Assembly: GCA_027924645.1 (NCBI GenBank)
Contig: BSBN01000047.1
Location: 186,001 to 250,000, forward strand
Direction of reading: 5' to 3'
DNA from: Cunninghamia lanceolata
Lineage: Eukaryota; Streptophyta; Pinopsida; Cupressales; Cupressaceae
Length of the DNA: 64,000 nucleotides
Each line of letters starts with the position of its first letter. The stretch's first letter is position 1. A model generated the notes under the pieces. The model made no database searches. It saw only the letters and a program-made list of their open reading frames with translations, and was not told where the DNA came from. The position numbers and the translations under genes were made by a program. Below, piece after piece: positions 12,301 to 24,300 of this stretch.

Positions 12301-15300
12301 CTGCAACAAAGATGATATGGCTGTAATCTTTCATGGAAAAATTGGGCAAACAACAAGCTAATAGTTATTTGTTTACGGACAGCGAGAGTGCCATACATCT
12401 TGCAAAGAATTCTGCCTTGCATTCAAAGACCAAACACATCCAGTTGAGGTATCACTTCATTCGATCGGTGTTGGATGATGGATAGTTAAGGATGGAAAAG
12501 ATACATACAGATGAAAATCTAACAGATATGTTTACAAAGGCAGTGACAAGGGAGAAGTTGAGCTCCTCTTCAGCTTCGGTTGGTCTTCAAGACTGAAACT
12601 AAAAAATCAGAACAGCAGGGTCCAGGGTGCTTATTTTCAGTGGGAGCTACACGGTCAACAGTGTTATGATCAGTCTCCAAGTGGGAGATGATATAGGGTG
12701 GAGTCTGATCAGTCTCCAAGTGGGAATTTGTTGTTATATGGAGCCTAATCAGACTTGGAGGTTAAATTTTCTCCACTTTTATCGGTGTAGTTTCCCCCCA
12801 AAATTATTTAACGGGGGTTTGGGGGTAGCGCCCCCAAGACTGGGTCAAGGGGCAGCGCACCCGCGGGAGCTCGGGGGCAGCACCCCCGAAACCTCAAACG
12901 ATTTTTGTTATTTTATAAAGGCGTCAGGAGTTATTTTTCTATTGACCGACATAAAAAAAAACCTTATTTTTGCAACCGACATAAGGCTCGATAAAAGCGG
13001 CTAAGGGTTAGGGTTTCTATTGAGATATTGTATTGTAGCATTTGCAGCGGTGTTGAGTTGCAAGGATTGTTGGTTGTAATCAGTTCGATTGCTGGATAAT
13101 AATATTGGACTCTCTGTTGGTGGATGTAGCTCGAGTTTGGGTGAACCATGTTAAAAATTGTCTCTCGATGTTATTATTTTTGTATAGTTTTCATTCCTCT
13201 GTTTAATTTTTATTTGCATTTAATTGATATCTTTTGCATGCAATTCCTACAGGGATTTGCATCTGGGTCACTCTCTTATACATCTACTCCATTACCATTA
13301 CTCAACAACTGTTTGTATAATGAATGGGATTGCGAAGTTTTCTGCGTTTTATGGTTTTTTGCGTGGTTCTACATAGTTCACATCCTAGCCATTATTGTAA
13401 GTCTATATGCAAAATTTTCAAAAATTTTTCATTTCTACATTGGATAGCATATCTGTATCTATACTCATTTCCATATCTTAGACAAGAATCTATGAAGTTA
13501 AATACTTATATATTATGGTTCATGTAATATTTTGTTTCCTTCTATTGGGAGTGGTATATTACAAGGATTACTGTTATATTCTTTTTTCTTTTTGTAGATT
13601 GAAAAACTTCTTCATTCAGGAATAAAGGCATGCATTTCATGTGATAAATACATTCTCCTATGCCAGCTGTATTTGCTTGGTACCCATGATCATAAGGAAC
13701 TACTGTTTCTTAGTTGCCAATATCTTGAAGACTAGGACTACTGGAATACATAAAATATTGAGTTGGCTTCCTCTGGCAGAGAAATCAAGACAATATTGAA
13801 TAAGATATGATTTGCAGCCACTTCTTTCTTTACATGCATGCAAGAGGAAAATGGTATTGCCTACCTTTAAATGATGCTACTATAGAATATATCCAAGCAT
13901 TCTTGATGGTGATTCATTGGCTCCCCTTACAATTTATAGGTGTCTTATGAAGAGTCTTATTTTATGATTTAGGACTATGAGAAACTTGAAAGTAATATGG
14001 CAAAGTTGTCAATTTGTTGAAATTTATTTCCTTTGGAAATGATGTCAGTCATTTTTTCCAGGAAGATTTCTCTCATTTGAAGCTTTGAGAGATTAACTTT
14101 TTCAGGGTAGACTTGCAAACCGTAATATGTCTGGAAGTGACTTTTGCAAGTAGGTACAGTGTTAGAGATGCTAGCTGTCATTGCCTTAACGAGGAGAGAA
14201 TTTCTAAAAGATGACACCTCTATGTAACTGTTCCAGATGTATTGAAATAACACATCTGCATGGTTTTAAAAAAATGAATTTTGTTGTGTTTAATGAGTGC
14301 ACTTGTGAAGAGCTCATTTTAGAAATGACTTTCTTAACTAATTTTTAATTTTATCCTTAATAAAAAACATTCCTGGTGAAGATAATTGATGTGAAAGCTT
14401 TGTCAGTTTATGTTTTTGTATGGCTGCCACGAATTCAAGATCTTTGATTTTTTCAGCAGACATCACATTCCAGGTCCCTCTGCACCAGAGGAAGAACATA
14501 CCTAGTTTTTTTTATTTGACATTAATATATATGCTTTTAATGTTTTTCAAACAAACAAACAAACAAAAATTTATCCCTGCTGAAAGCTTTTAAGCTCAAG
14601 GAGTGCTGTAAACTTGTAAAGTTTAAAATATTTGGCATCAAAGATGTTGTGATGTTTCTGAAAGATAATGGATCTGGCATAAATAATCTACTCAAAAAGC
14701 ACTGTTATGTAAAATAATTTTATAATAATATGGGATCTCATCAAGACAAATTTTTTTGCTTCATGCCCATAAAACTGTACAGGCACATTCTTATTTGATA
14801 TATATTAAAATGCTATTTTGTTTGAGTGCTCTTTCTTTCAAAACAGCAGGCTAGAAAATGTTATCAGGTTGATAAAAAATGAGCCAAATGAAGATGGAGT
14901 AGTTGTTACATCAACGAATTGCTGTATTTCATGTGTATTTGTTTGCAAAGTAAATATATAATGTCTAAAAATCTTTGACATACTTATTATTATGTACTGC
15001 AGGCTCTCGACACTTTTAATACAGCAGTAGTTTCTCCCATCTACTATGTGATGTTCACATCATTTACCATACTTGCAAGCATCATCATGTTCAAGGTAAG
15101 ACCTATAATAATTAATTGGAGATGCTTTGCACAGTGCATGGTTAACACAATTAGTGATGCACAAGGGATTCTTTTGTTGACCAGTTAGGTGGTAAAAATA
15201 AGGAATTAAAAGTAAGATGTATTTTCTCTTGAAATTGAGAATAATTTATCCAAATACACAGCTTCCAAATTTTCTGCAAGGTTATGTTTCAAAAATCTTA

Positions 15301-18300
15301 TATTTGCGTCAATGATATTGTTCATGTAGCAGGTATTCTGAATATTTCAAACTTGTTTAAACCCCATACAACAATAATAAGGATTAACTAATCTTAACTT
15401 TATTCTTCTTATTGCTAATGTGCTATTTTCTGTTACTTCCTAACATGATGTCTTAATCAAGGAGACTGAGGTTTAAGCTGTCTTATGACAATGTGTATGT
15501 GAATGTAAATGATTCCTCTTCAGAATAGCTATCATCTGAATTTTAAAGTAAATGACGTACTGGCGATAGATTCTGTTTGCTAAAAAAATAGAAGCAGATT
15601 TCCGGGGCAGTGGTGGGGATGGGTCATGGCATATCCAATTGTTATCTGAGCTGTATTCACCATATATTAAGGCCATAGTAGAACTATTGGTATCTGGGTT
15701 CCTGATATATCATATTTCAATCTTTGCTGTGCAGAAAATTGTGTTTTTGTTGCTCTCTCTATCTCTCTCTGTATATATATTTGTTTGTATGCATGTATCT
15801 TCATCATATTGTATCTGTGGATCCTTGAAAATGCTGTATCTGTACTTGTGCTCATAGTTACCAGGTTCGAAGAATTCAGCTCTTTTGGAAGGTCAAAAAA
15901 ATTCGGAAATTTGGTAAAATTTCTATAGGAATTGAAAATTCTGGACCAAAATGGACAAATCCAGCTAGTCCAAAAAATCTGGATCCAGTCAGATATGGTT
16001 AATTTTTTTTTTGAATTTGGTAACTAGGCTCGTACCAGTACCTCTATTCATGTCCTGATAACTTGGCATTTTAAAAAAAGCGTATTTACTGCCCTTATTC
16101 TTGAAATTATTGTTCCTTAGAAGTAAGAAGTTTTGCATTGCATTTATGACATGGCATTGTCCCACATACAGTTGCTTGTTTACCTCATCTATATAGTAGC
16201 TAGACCACTATATGTCTTCTCATCATGAATTTTTATTCCCTTTGACTATTTTCATCGACTTTTCCTTTCACTAGTTGGCAATGCATTCTCACCATAAATT
16301 GTGCATTATGGACCTTATGATCTAGTTTGTTGCTCTCTTGTCCATTAGCTAATGGATAATTCCTATAAACTTTTGAACAATATCATTATCAAACATTTTT
16401 GGTCAGATTTTGTCCGTGAGGGTTAGTTTCTGCTCTCCACCATGGACCCTCAACTTGTTTCAAAATTTTGGCTGAGATGCTGGTTTCTCTGTCAAAGCAG
16501 GGTTTGCATATCAGTTGAATGAATAAATACCCTTATGTCAATCAAGCACCTAAAGGCTTTGGGCCCTTGATCTACAGCCAACTATCCGGATTAGTTGTTA
16601 GTATGAATAAAGGCTCTGGCCCCTTGACCAACAGGCAACTACCCCGGTTACTTGTAATTATTAGTAAAGGCTCTGGCCCATTGACCTACATTCAACTACC
16701 CTGACCACTTGTAAATCTGTAAGCATGAGTGGACATCAAAAACATGCTATTTATTTTCATGAATCAATTTATATTTTTTTTTTCTGGAATCAATCGTATA
16801 GAAAATTTTGATCCAAGATTTCTATACTGTTGATTTCAGAAAAAACTCCGCAATGATCCAGCTCTGGGAGCAAAACCTCGAAACTTCAATTTGGATGTGT
16901 ATTTGGCAATGTTGTCTGATAGTGCTTTAGCCTTGGTCTGATGTTCTCTTTCCACAACAATACATCATCGTCTTCCCTTGTTAGATTTTTGAATTGGATC
17001 ATGAAGTCCAGTTCCCATTTGTCAAATAGCTGTTCTGTCTGTAAGATGTAAATCTTGAATGAATTACTTTACTGGGCTTTTGTTTCTGGCAAGTGTCGAT
17101 CTTTGTATCTAGTCTTTGAGGTCACAAAAAAGTATAGGTCACCAAAGCATGAATTTAAAAAAAACCCTCTGGTGGACATCAATGACAGAGACTGTCCATG
17201 CAAAACTAAAATGTCCATTGGTCAATGTTCCAAAAGGTCTCAATATGGCATGAGATGCTGCCTTCAAATCTTTGCAGCTCTAGGATAACAGATTGAATTA
17301 ACAAGCCATTCAAAAGGCACTTCTAAGTTTTTAACATCCATTTGATATACCGTACATCCAAATTGATTAGCAAAGGAGATAACCAGCCAAAAGGTTACCA
17401 TCTTTATTGTAGGGGCAAATGTCTCTTTATAGTCTGCTTCTTCCTCCTGTGCATATACTTTGGCAACAAGACGAGCTTTGTGCACTGATTTACACTTGAA
17501 TTTATAAATCCATTTACAACCAATGAATTTCTTCCCAAGGGGTAAAGGAAACAACACCAAGGTCTTGTTTTCTTTGGCCTCTTCAAATGTGCTAGGCTCA
17601 AATAACTGCAAAACAACAGAAGTTAGAACAAAATTTACCTACTCACTACTTTGCACAAGTTGTTTTCTTGATTGCATAGACCGTTCTTCCATTGGCTTTG
17701 GCAATTTGTTTTCTGAACAGACTTCATCGTGGCATAATACCACTTTGGTGTCTTTTGCTGGCCCACCTAATCTTGTTGTAAAGACTGAGAATCACTATCT
17801 TCTCCACTAGATCCTTGACCTTGTGAATTGAGATCCTCCCTTGAATTTGATCCCTCTGATGTTTCTTGTTTGATTTCAACACCAACACTTGTTCTAGAAT
17901 TGGCAGCAGTTATCCATACAATACCATCTGTAGATTTACCATTAATTGAAGAGAATGGCATTTTATCAGCAACATCTGTATGAACCACAATTTTGTTCGT
18001 GGAGATATCTAGTAGTTTGTATGCCTTAGATTGCTCATTGTATCCAATAAAAACATTGCATACCTCCTTGTTTTTATTAAATCATTAGTTGTTATTTTAA
18101 TGGTCATCTTATTAGATTATTTCTATTTCTGTTCTAGCTTAGGATAGCTTAGAATGTTTCTATTTACATTGCTTTATTAGCTGTAAATCCTTTTTAGAAA
18201 CATCGTGTAAACCTCTTTAAATAGAGCTTTGCTCTCATGTAAATTTATCTCATTGAATAATATTATCCCTATTTTTTATCAACATGGTATCAGAGCCTGA

Positions 18301-21300
18301 TTGAGCGGGAAAATTTCTGCCTGGTTTCGTGGTCGCGTTTGTATGTCTCGAGGTCTTAGGCGGATTCCGATTCAAGGCTGTTCGTGGTTCGTGGGTTTCT
18401 GCAGACGTTTCTGCAATCTGGTCGGGTTAGGGTTTCTGGTCGTGTTTTGCTGAAACCACGATTTTGTGTTAATTTGAGTCGCGAAAACCCTAGTTGCTAA
18501 GTCTGTTCCTTGGGCGATTGTTTCATTTAGAAATTGCGTCGTTTGGAGCTGGTTCGCGAATTTTTTCAAAGACAATTCTTTTTTTGGGCGTCCGTTTCCG
18601 TTTAAATCGCGACTTTTAGTGTCTGCAAGTGTTTCTCTTGTGGTCGCGTATGGAGATCACCGTGTTTTTTTTTTTGGAGGTTTCCTCTTTGGTGCCTATG
18701 GTCACGTTCTGAAGGGTCTCCCTGTGACTCGTGTTTTTTTTCTCACGAGTTTCCTGGTCATGCCTTTCTTTTTGGCGTTTGTCTTTTTTACTGGGTGTTT
18801 GAAGGGTTTTTATCGGAGACTTCAAAACATTAAAACATTTTTTTGATATTGTTGGTCGCTCCTTTTTTCCCGTGGATTTGCTCACCATTTTGGCGGCATC
18901 TGTGGCGGGTCGAGATTTCGTCTGTGATCCTGGTTTTCTCTCTAGGCGTAATTTTCCTTATCATGGTTCGTGGTGTGTTTCTTTGTGCATGCCGTTTTTG
19001 TGTGGTCACCATTTGATAAACATTGGCGGATATTTCCTTTTTCGGTGGATATTTCCTTTTCTGGCGGATTTTGGGCAATTTTATATAAATCGTGATTTGC
19101 TGAGCATGATTAGCGGTTCCCTGTTCGTGTCTTCATTGGAAATGAATTTTTGAAAATTTGTCTATAAAAATTTTGCTAAAGTTTTTTGAGGATTTTTTTT
19201 CTAAAAAAAATCTTACTTTTTTAGAGTTTTCGAAGGTTTTTCTGAAAAATCTTACAGTCCCTGAGCCTCTTTCTAGATGATTTTTAAAAATCGTGAGTTG
19301 TACTAGTTGATTGTCCATGTTTTGTGCTAGTTGATCAACAATTTACCTCATTTTTCGTGCTTTGGAAAACGGGAGGGATGGCATCTTTGTCCAATGTTAT
19401 GTTGGAAAATACACAGAGGTTCAATGGGAAGAATTACAACACGTGGAAGTAGAGGATGCTTACCATCTTTGAGTACCGGTGTCTAGATATGCTTGTTCTA
19501 GGTAAATACGTTCGTCTCGCTACTGCTAGGAAGGATCAGGACAAGTATGATGAAGGTAATAGGGAGGCAGTTATGCTTCTAAAATTATCTGTCATCGATG
19601 AGATGTTACTAGAAATACCATTTGGTAAGTCTGTTGCGGAGATCTGGAAGCATCTGAAAGATCTTTATGAGACCTCAGACAAGGGAAGGGCTTTCTTCCT
19701 GAAGAATATGCTGTTCTCTATTATGATGGATGGCCAAGTGTCGTTGCAGGTGCACTTGACGAAAATCAAAGATATTTGCGACCAACTGGAGGCCAGTGGT
19801 CATAAGATGGATGAGGAGGATATGGTGGTGATCACTTTGAAAAGTTTGCCACGTTCCTACGAGCACTTCATTGAAACGCTTAACATTACATCCACCAATG
19901 TTAAATTGAAGTTTGATGAGCTGTGCAACAGGCTTTTGCAGCAGGATAGGTAGTGGAAGCAGTTTGGGAGCAACAGCGAGTCTCCTAGTGTTGAACAAGC
20001 TTTTACTGCCAAGGAAGTTGGCAAAGGCAAGTCCACTCAACAGAAAGGACGAGGCGATTCGGAGGAGGGCTCCAAGACGTCAATTACTTGCCATTACTGT
20101 GGGAAGATTTGTCATATCAAGAGGTTTTGTAGAAAGCGGTTGGCCGATGAGAAGTCCAACCAAGAAAAGTCTCAGCAAAGTGCTCAAGTGGCAGAATGTA
20201 CTGAGGAGTCTGCATATTTTGCATTTTGAGGACCATCACACCTTATGGTTATGGGTTGACTTAGTTTTTGTTTGTACGATGACCATTAAGGGAGGGTATT
20301 AAAGTATTAATTGTTATTTTAATGGTCATCTTATTAGATTATTTCTATTTCTGTTCTAGCTTAGGATAGCTTAGAATGTTTCTATTTACATTGCTTTATT
20401 AGTTGTAAATCCTTTTTAGAAACATCGTGTAAACCTCTTTAAATAGAGCTTTACTCTCATGTAAATTTATTTCATTAAATAATATCATCTTGTTTATCAA
20501 CAGTTTTGCTCATTGCATTTAAATTCTCTCTTTTCTTTTGGAACATGCACAAAAGCAATACAACTGAAAATTTGAATATCACTTATAGAAGTTATTCTGC
20601 CTGACCATGATTCCTCAGAAGTGATACTCTGCAATGCTTTACAAGGACTTCTGTTAAGGATGTAGACTGTTTGTATTCACAACTTCTGCCTGTTGTGACC
20701 AAAACACACCTCACCCCATTGCAAATGGGGACCCCCCCCCCCACCTTTTTTTTTTGAGCTCTGATGCTTTACATGAAGTTTTGATGATGTCTTTAGTTTG
20801 GTGTATGATGAGGTCAGTGGTTTGTTCGAGTTCTCAGTCTAGTTTCTAATTCAAGTGTCGTGCTTTTTGAGACCAATTCTGATGTATGTTTGAGACCCTG
20901 AAAAAGACTTTAAGTCTGGTATCTTGAAATCTTGAAAATTTGACTAAGTCTGAAATCTGGTGGATCCTCCAAATTCTATAATCTGCATGTTAAGTTCGGT
21001 GGATTCGAGACCTATCTCAAACATCCTGAAAGGTATATTGAAAAATATTTAAAATTATACTTAAATATATTTTTTAATATACCTTACCCTGAAGGACATT
21101 GAAAAAATGGCTAAGTACTCCAGAGAATCCAAAATCCTTGACCAGTGCGCCAAGACAAGAGGATGGCGCAAAATCTTGATGAAATGCGCCACATTCAACG
21201 AGAGCACAGAATCCTCAACCAATGCGCCTTAACCATAGCGCCATTTTAGAAGGCAAGGTGAAGTCAGTTTTTGAAGAAGTGTTAGAGGAAAGATCAAAAT

Positions 21301-24300
21301 CTCTATCTCTTGCGCCCAAAGTAATGCACCAGAATGTGAAGTGATTGCATCATTTCAATGCAGATCCAAAACTCTCAAGTGATGCGCCACATGTGATGGG
21401 CCTCATCAAAAGGTGAAGATGATGATTTGGAGATAATTTTCAACCGGAGCTCAAAGACCCCAACCAATGCGCCACCTTGTGGAGGGAGTTAGACTTAAGT
21501 TTAAGACATCTTTTTATCTGGATCTCAAAAACTCCAACCAATGCGCCATCACCTAGGGAGTGGGCTTTTAGTATGATTTATCCGGAGCTCAAAATTGCAT
21601 ACCAATGCGCCCAAAGATGAAGTGATTGGTTTCAAATTCTAAGTAGTCATGATAACCAAAGATCAAATTGTTTAACTAATGCGCCATTACTAGAGGGAGT
21701 TTGGTTCAGTTTTTTGGTGATCATTCAACTAGGATCCAAAATGTCTAACCGGTGCGCCCAAGGATGAAGCAAGGTATGTTAAGAAGAATCAAAACTTTGA
21801 AACTAAAGCGCTTCAATTAAGGTGTCACCTATGTGAGGAGATTAAGTCAAGTCTTGTGAAATGAAAGAAGATTCTAAAGACCTCAACCACAGCGCCAATG
21901 ATGATGAAGAAGTTAAGTTTGTAAGTGATAGAATGAGGATCTAAAAACCTCAACCACAGTGCCCTTATTGTGAAAAAAATCAATGAGAGATCAAATTGTT
22001 TAACCAAAGCGCCCTTATGATGGAAAATCCAACCAGAGTTCAAAAATCTTAACTAGTGCGCCTAAGGTCAGAATGCATTCTTCAAGTGGATATCAAGATT
22101 TGTGATCAAGATAGAGGTAAGTTGAAGTGCAAATTCTAAACCAAGCATCAAAACCTTGAAGCAAGGCGCCATTTTAAGGTGAGGCGAGTTTCGAATTTCA
22201 AATGCCTTATCAACCAAAGATCAAAATGTTTAACCCATGCGCCTGATCTAGTGTGCCTTGTGGGAGTGCAACTTCAATCAGATCTTTAACATTTCTTAAG
22301 TTTGAGCCAATTTGTTATCCAATGCATCTTTAACAAGGATTTGAGGTTATGATCCAATGCGCCTAAGATTGGAATGGTTTGCTTTCAACTTCAAAGAGAT
22401 CTGTTAATCGGAGTTCAAAATATCTATCTAGCGCGCCATTGTGAAGAGCTAAGCAGATGAATTTTTGAGGAGATGATAGAAGAGAGATCAAGAAGTAGAA
22501 GTCATGTGCTTGATCCAATATGATAAGACCAATGGGAGAGCGAAATTGCCACATCTAATACACCTTATGAAGGGAACTAAACTCAAGTCTTATGATACTT
22601 CTCAGATCAGGATCTAAAATACTCATCTAGTGCGCCATGGTGAAAGGTCTAATTTGAGTGAAAAGAAATGTTGTCAAGAAAATATCAAAATCAGGAAGCA
22701 ATGCGCCACCTTGATGACTTCTAAATGGAGTCTGATTTCCTCCTCCAATGCGCCTACAAGGAGATCTAATATGAGGAGGATGAATTCAGGTTTGTAAGTA
22801 TATCAAGACAAGATCAAAAACATTAACCCTTGCGCCACTATGAGAGGTAAATTTCAAGTATCAAGTGTGAGTTTATCCAAAACTCAAAATGATGATCTAG
22901 TGCGTCACCCTTCAATGGAGTCAGATTTTAGTTTAGTGATGAGTTTCAAGACAAGATCAAAAGCATTATCCATTGCGCCTCAAGTCATGCGCTATCTATG
23001 AGGGGGCAGAGCTAAGATGTTAAGTGTATTCAAACAAAACACTTAATCTCACAACCAATGCGGCAAGTATTAAAGCACCATTTAAAAACTAAAATTCAAA
23101 TTTTTAAAAAACCTTATCCAACTTACATAAGAATTGGCGCCACATTCAGCAAAAGCAAGGTGAATTAAATGTTTTTTTTTGGTATTTAATGAGGTCGCCC
23201 TGGGCAGGTAAGTTGGTTTTGATTCAAATTGTATATATATCTGCCTTTACTTTTCATTTTATCCTTCATCAAGCAGCCAATTCACCTTGAAGAGCAGAAG
23301 TAAAGTGATATCTTAGGAGGAATAGGTCTGATTTTTATCAAATTGGGTCTGATTTTGATCAATTTTTGAAAACATCCATCCAAATCAGTCCTTTGGAAAG
23401 TCTGATCTAGAGGTAAAATTCTAATTTCTCCTTCATTTTCAGCAGATTCATTGAGTTTTAAACAGAAAATTGTCTGAGAATTAATAAAATTTGCATGAAA
23501 GGATAATCAATCATCATGATAAAAGACATGATCTTCTTGTGAAACTCCATTTTAGAATTTGAAAAAAATCAGAATTGTAATATAGAAGGCTGAAGTAAGT
23601 TGTTGATCATTTGTATTTGAGGTTACTTATTTGTGTCTAGTTTGTAGGATCATGGTGATGACATCGAAAGAAAGGCAAGCGAGGATTCGCATGTATGCTA
23701 AAGGCAAGGTCCCGGAATCAAAACTTGTTTCAAGATGGGCGAATATTGGAGATACGAACATGGGCAACAACAATCTAGAAGATATCAAGACCGTGCTTCA
23801 GGAACCCGCTGGGAGTAGTCTTGCTAGAGCCATCATAAGGAGTGGAGCCATTGAAGCCGCTTGCTTTCCGCCAGTTCTACCTTGTCAAGAAATGATCATA
23901 GAATGTGTTAAGAAGTATGACAAGGATACCAGGCAAATTGTGGCCAAAGATGGAACAGTGCTAGCTTACTTGCAAAAGGAAGCAATAGAAGATACTTTTA
24001 ACATTCCCACCAAAGATAGGATGATCGGCATCTCTATACACCAGGGTCAACAAGAATATGCTGCTGATTCAAAGAAGAGATTGCAAGAGATGAAGAGGGA
24101 GTGGATGGTGAATCCATCAATGAAGATCAATACCAACAATCCTCCACAGTTTCATAAATCAGACTTTCATCCGGAGATTGGATACTTGATCATGTTCCTC
24201 AACAGAGTAACAGGTATGCCACAATCAGCAACCTTTCAGTCATGGATGTATTCTTTTATCAAGCTGATTCTCAAAGGAAAGATGATTGATTGGGCCGGAC

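Larger units (their letters stand above)
8013..13251 (+). mobile_element. Complete Ty1/Copia LTR retrotransposon in the NIPA intron
   Basis: 5' LTR 8013-8610, PBS next to it, coding region about 8677-12595, polypurine-like AAGTGGGAAT before 12729, and 3' LTR 12729-13251. Both ends are TG/CA, flanked by exact 5-bp duplications GGGAT at 8008-8012 and 13252-13256. Domain order gag, protease, integrase, reverse transcriptase, RNase H defines Copia. The coding region has many stops and frameshifts, so the copy is inactive. It is inserted in the sense direction in the 7.8-kb NIPA intron. Confidence 0.95.
18075..20502 (+). mobile_element. Gag-only non-autonomous LTR retrotransposon (TR-GAG type)
   Basis: LTRs of 210 bp (18075-18284) and 206 bp (20297-20502) are nearly identical by eye. 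A full PBS follows the left LTR and a polypurine tract TTAAGGGAGGG precedes the right one. Exact 5-bp duplications GTTTT lie at 18070-18074 and 20503-20507. The LTR ends are TA and CA, not TG and CA, in both LTRs, so the unusual terminus predates insertion. The only coding content is a Copia-type gag; no protease, integrase or RT is present. It therefore has to move using enzymes from another element. Confidence 0.92.

Noticed and set aside
17055..17288. 77-residue plus-strand frame just left of the antisense Copia
   Set aside because: No domain is recognised and it lies at the truncated edge of the Copia fragment; no splice signals connect it to the transporter gene.
18619..19153. Frames between the PBS and gag of the gag-only element
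   Set aside because: They are T-rich leader sequence in the element, overlap on both strands, and match no known protein.
330..23070. CRISPR-like array from the regularly spaced TGCGCC units
   Set aside because: Units are degenerate, spacing varies, there are no cas genes, and the sequence is plant nuclear DNA; it is a minisatellite inside an LTR.
23140..23165. TTGGCGCCACATTC as a primer binding site that would end a 5' LTR of the giant element
   Set aside because: It looks like one more unit of the TGCGCC array, is not preceded by the CAACA end seen in all copies, and no matching 3' LTR follows.
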